Shown: positions 63,634-64,000 of the stretch, in pieces
Position numbering within the stretch: the stretch's first letter is position 1
How the letters are laid out: every line of letters begins with the position of its first letter
NCBI GenBank assembly: GCA_031769625.1
Contig: JAUIMM010000171.1
Location: 1,426,001 to 1,490,000, forward strand
Origin: Taudactylus pleione
Lineage: Eukaryota > Chordata > Amphibia > Anura > Myobatrachidae
Length of the DNA: 64,000 nucleotides
Direction: 5' to 3'
Translations under genes and position numbers: made by a program
Notes under the pieces: generated by a model
The model's input: only the letters and a program-made list of their open reading frames with translations
Databases searched by the model: none
What the model was told of the DNA's origin: nothing

Positions 63634-64000
63634 CCTAATTCAAAAGAACACTATGGATTTAGCCAACCTATGTTAATTGTTAATTTTGTATTCTCTGTTT
63701 ATTATTTGAGGTCTAACTGACTGTGGAGGGGTACTCAAGACACGACAGATTGAAAGAAAAGTATTCCTAGCTTTATACTATTTTACAAAGCACCATTGTA
63801 CCCAGTTTTTTTTCTTTATTTCTATGCTTGTATATGGGGTATAGGAGTAGCCACTATAATTGGTGTATAAAAGCATCTTTGGTTACACACTATGAGATAC
63901 TACCCTTTTCTGAATTTCTGTTTAATACACCATTGAGAGCAACACTATGTTTCATTTTAGAGATAATAGAAAAAAACAGACTAGAGTCCCTATTTGATTC
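63634..64000. other. No gene recognised
   Basis: The last 370 bases are AT-rich with no frame, terminal repeat or tandem array that I can identify. Confidence 0.5.

Overview
The window looks like intergenic DNA from a large, repeat-rich vertebrate genome, most likely an anuran amphibian. This is inferred from the mixture of elements: hAT, Tc1/mariner, PIF/Harbinger, Ty3/Gypsy chromovirus, BEL/Pao, Ty1/Copia, Penelope-like and L2-like LINE sequences side by side, together with many short MITEs. I found no convincing host exon, tRNA, rRNA or CRISPR array in 64 kb. Almost every recognisable protein belongs to a transposable element, and nearly all are broken by stops, frameshifts or later insertions.

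Layout. 1-2.1 kb: 3' part of a hAT element whose transposase is still open for about 487 codons. 2.3-4.4 kb: LINE and Penelope-like debris, including a GIY-YIG endonuclease fragment on the minus strand and a palindrome of about 100-bp arms. 6.2-7.1 kb: minus-strand solo Gypsy LTR. 8.4-9.6 kb: hAT-type MITE carrying a minisatellite. 9.7-15.8 kb: full-length but dead Ty3/Gypsy chromovirus (LTR, gag, protease, RT, RNase H, integrase, chromodomain, LTR), interrupted by a MITE with telomere-like repeats. 15.8-18.8 kb: mixed repeats. 18.85-24.76 kb: a BEL/Pao pol gene split by an L2-like LINE, which is itself split by a second L2-like LINE. 25.7-29.2 kb: three partial hAT copies, one interrupted by a foldback element. 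30.6-35.6 kb: MITEs and hairpin-rich repeats. 35.6-37.6 kb: Tc1 element interrupted by a MITE. 40.0-41.7 kb: second Gypsy pol relic. 42.0-46.8 kb: Harbinger element with both of its proteins and both terminal repeats. 47.0-48.4 kb: second copy of the minisatellite MITE. 48.6-53.1 kb: long hAT copy with BED finger and broken catalytic region. 55.6-56.2 kb: two adjacent minisatellites. 57.7-58.1 kb: Ty1/Copia RNase H relic. 58.7-59.5 kb: MITEs. 62.0-63.6 kb: second Tc1 copy with intact TA-flanked ends.

How the parts relate. There is no operon or host pathway here. The genes make sense as transposition machinery: transposases acting on the terminal inverted repeats of their own elements, reverse transcriptase/RNase H/integrase sets, and non-autonomous MITEs that would need hAT or Harbinger transposases supplied in trans. 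Target-site duplications and interruptions give a relative order of insertions at several places. I saw no clearly new system. The most informative structures are the triple nest at 18.85-24.76 kb, the two-gene Harbinger with apparent introns, the telomere-like-repeat MITE family, and the rare Copia relic.
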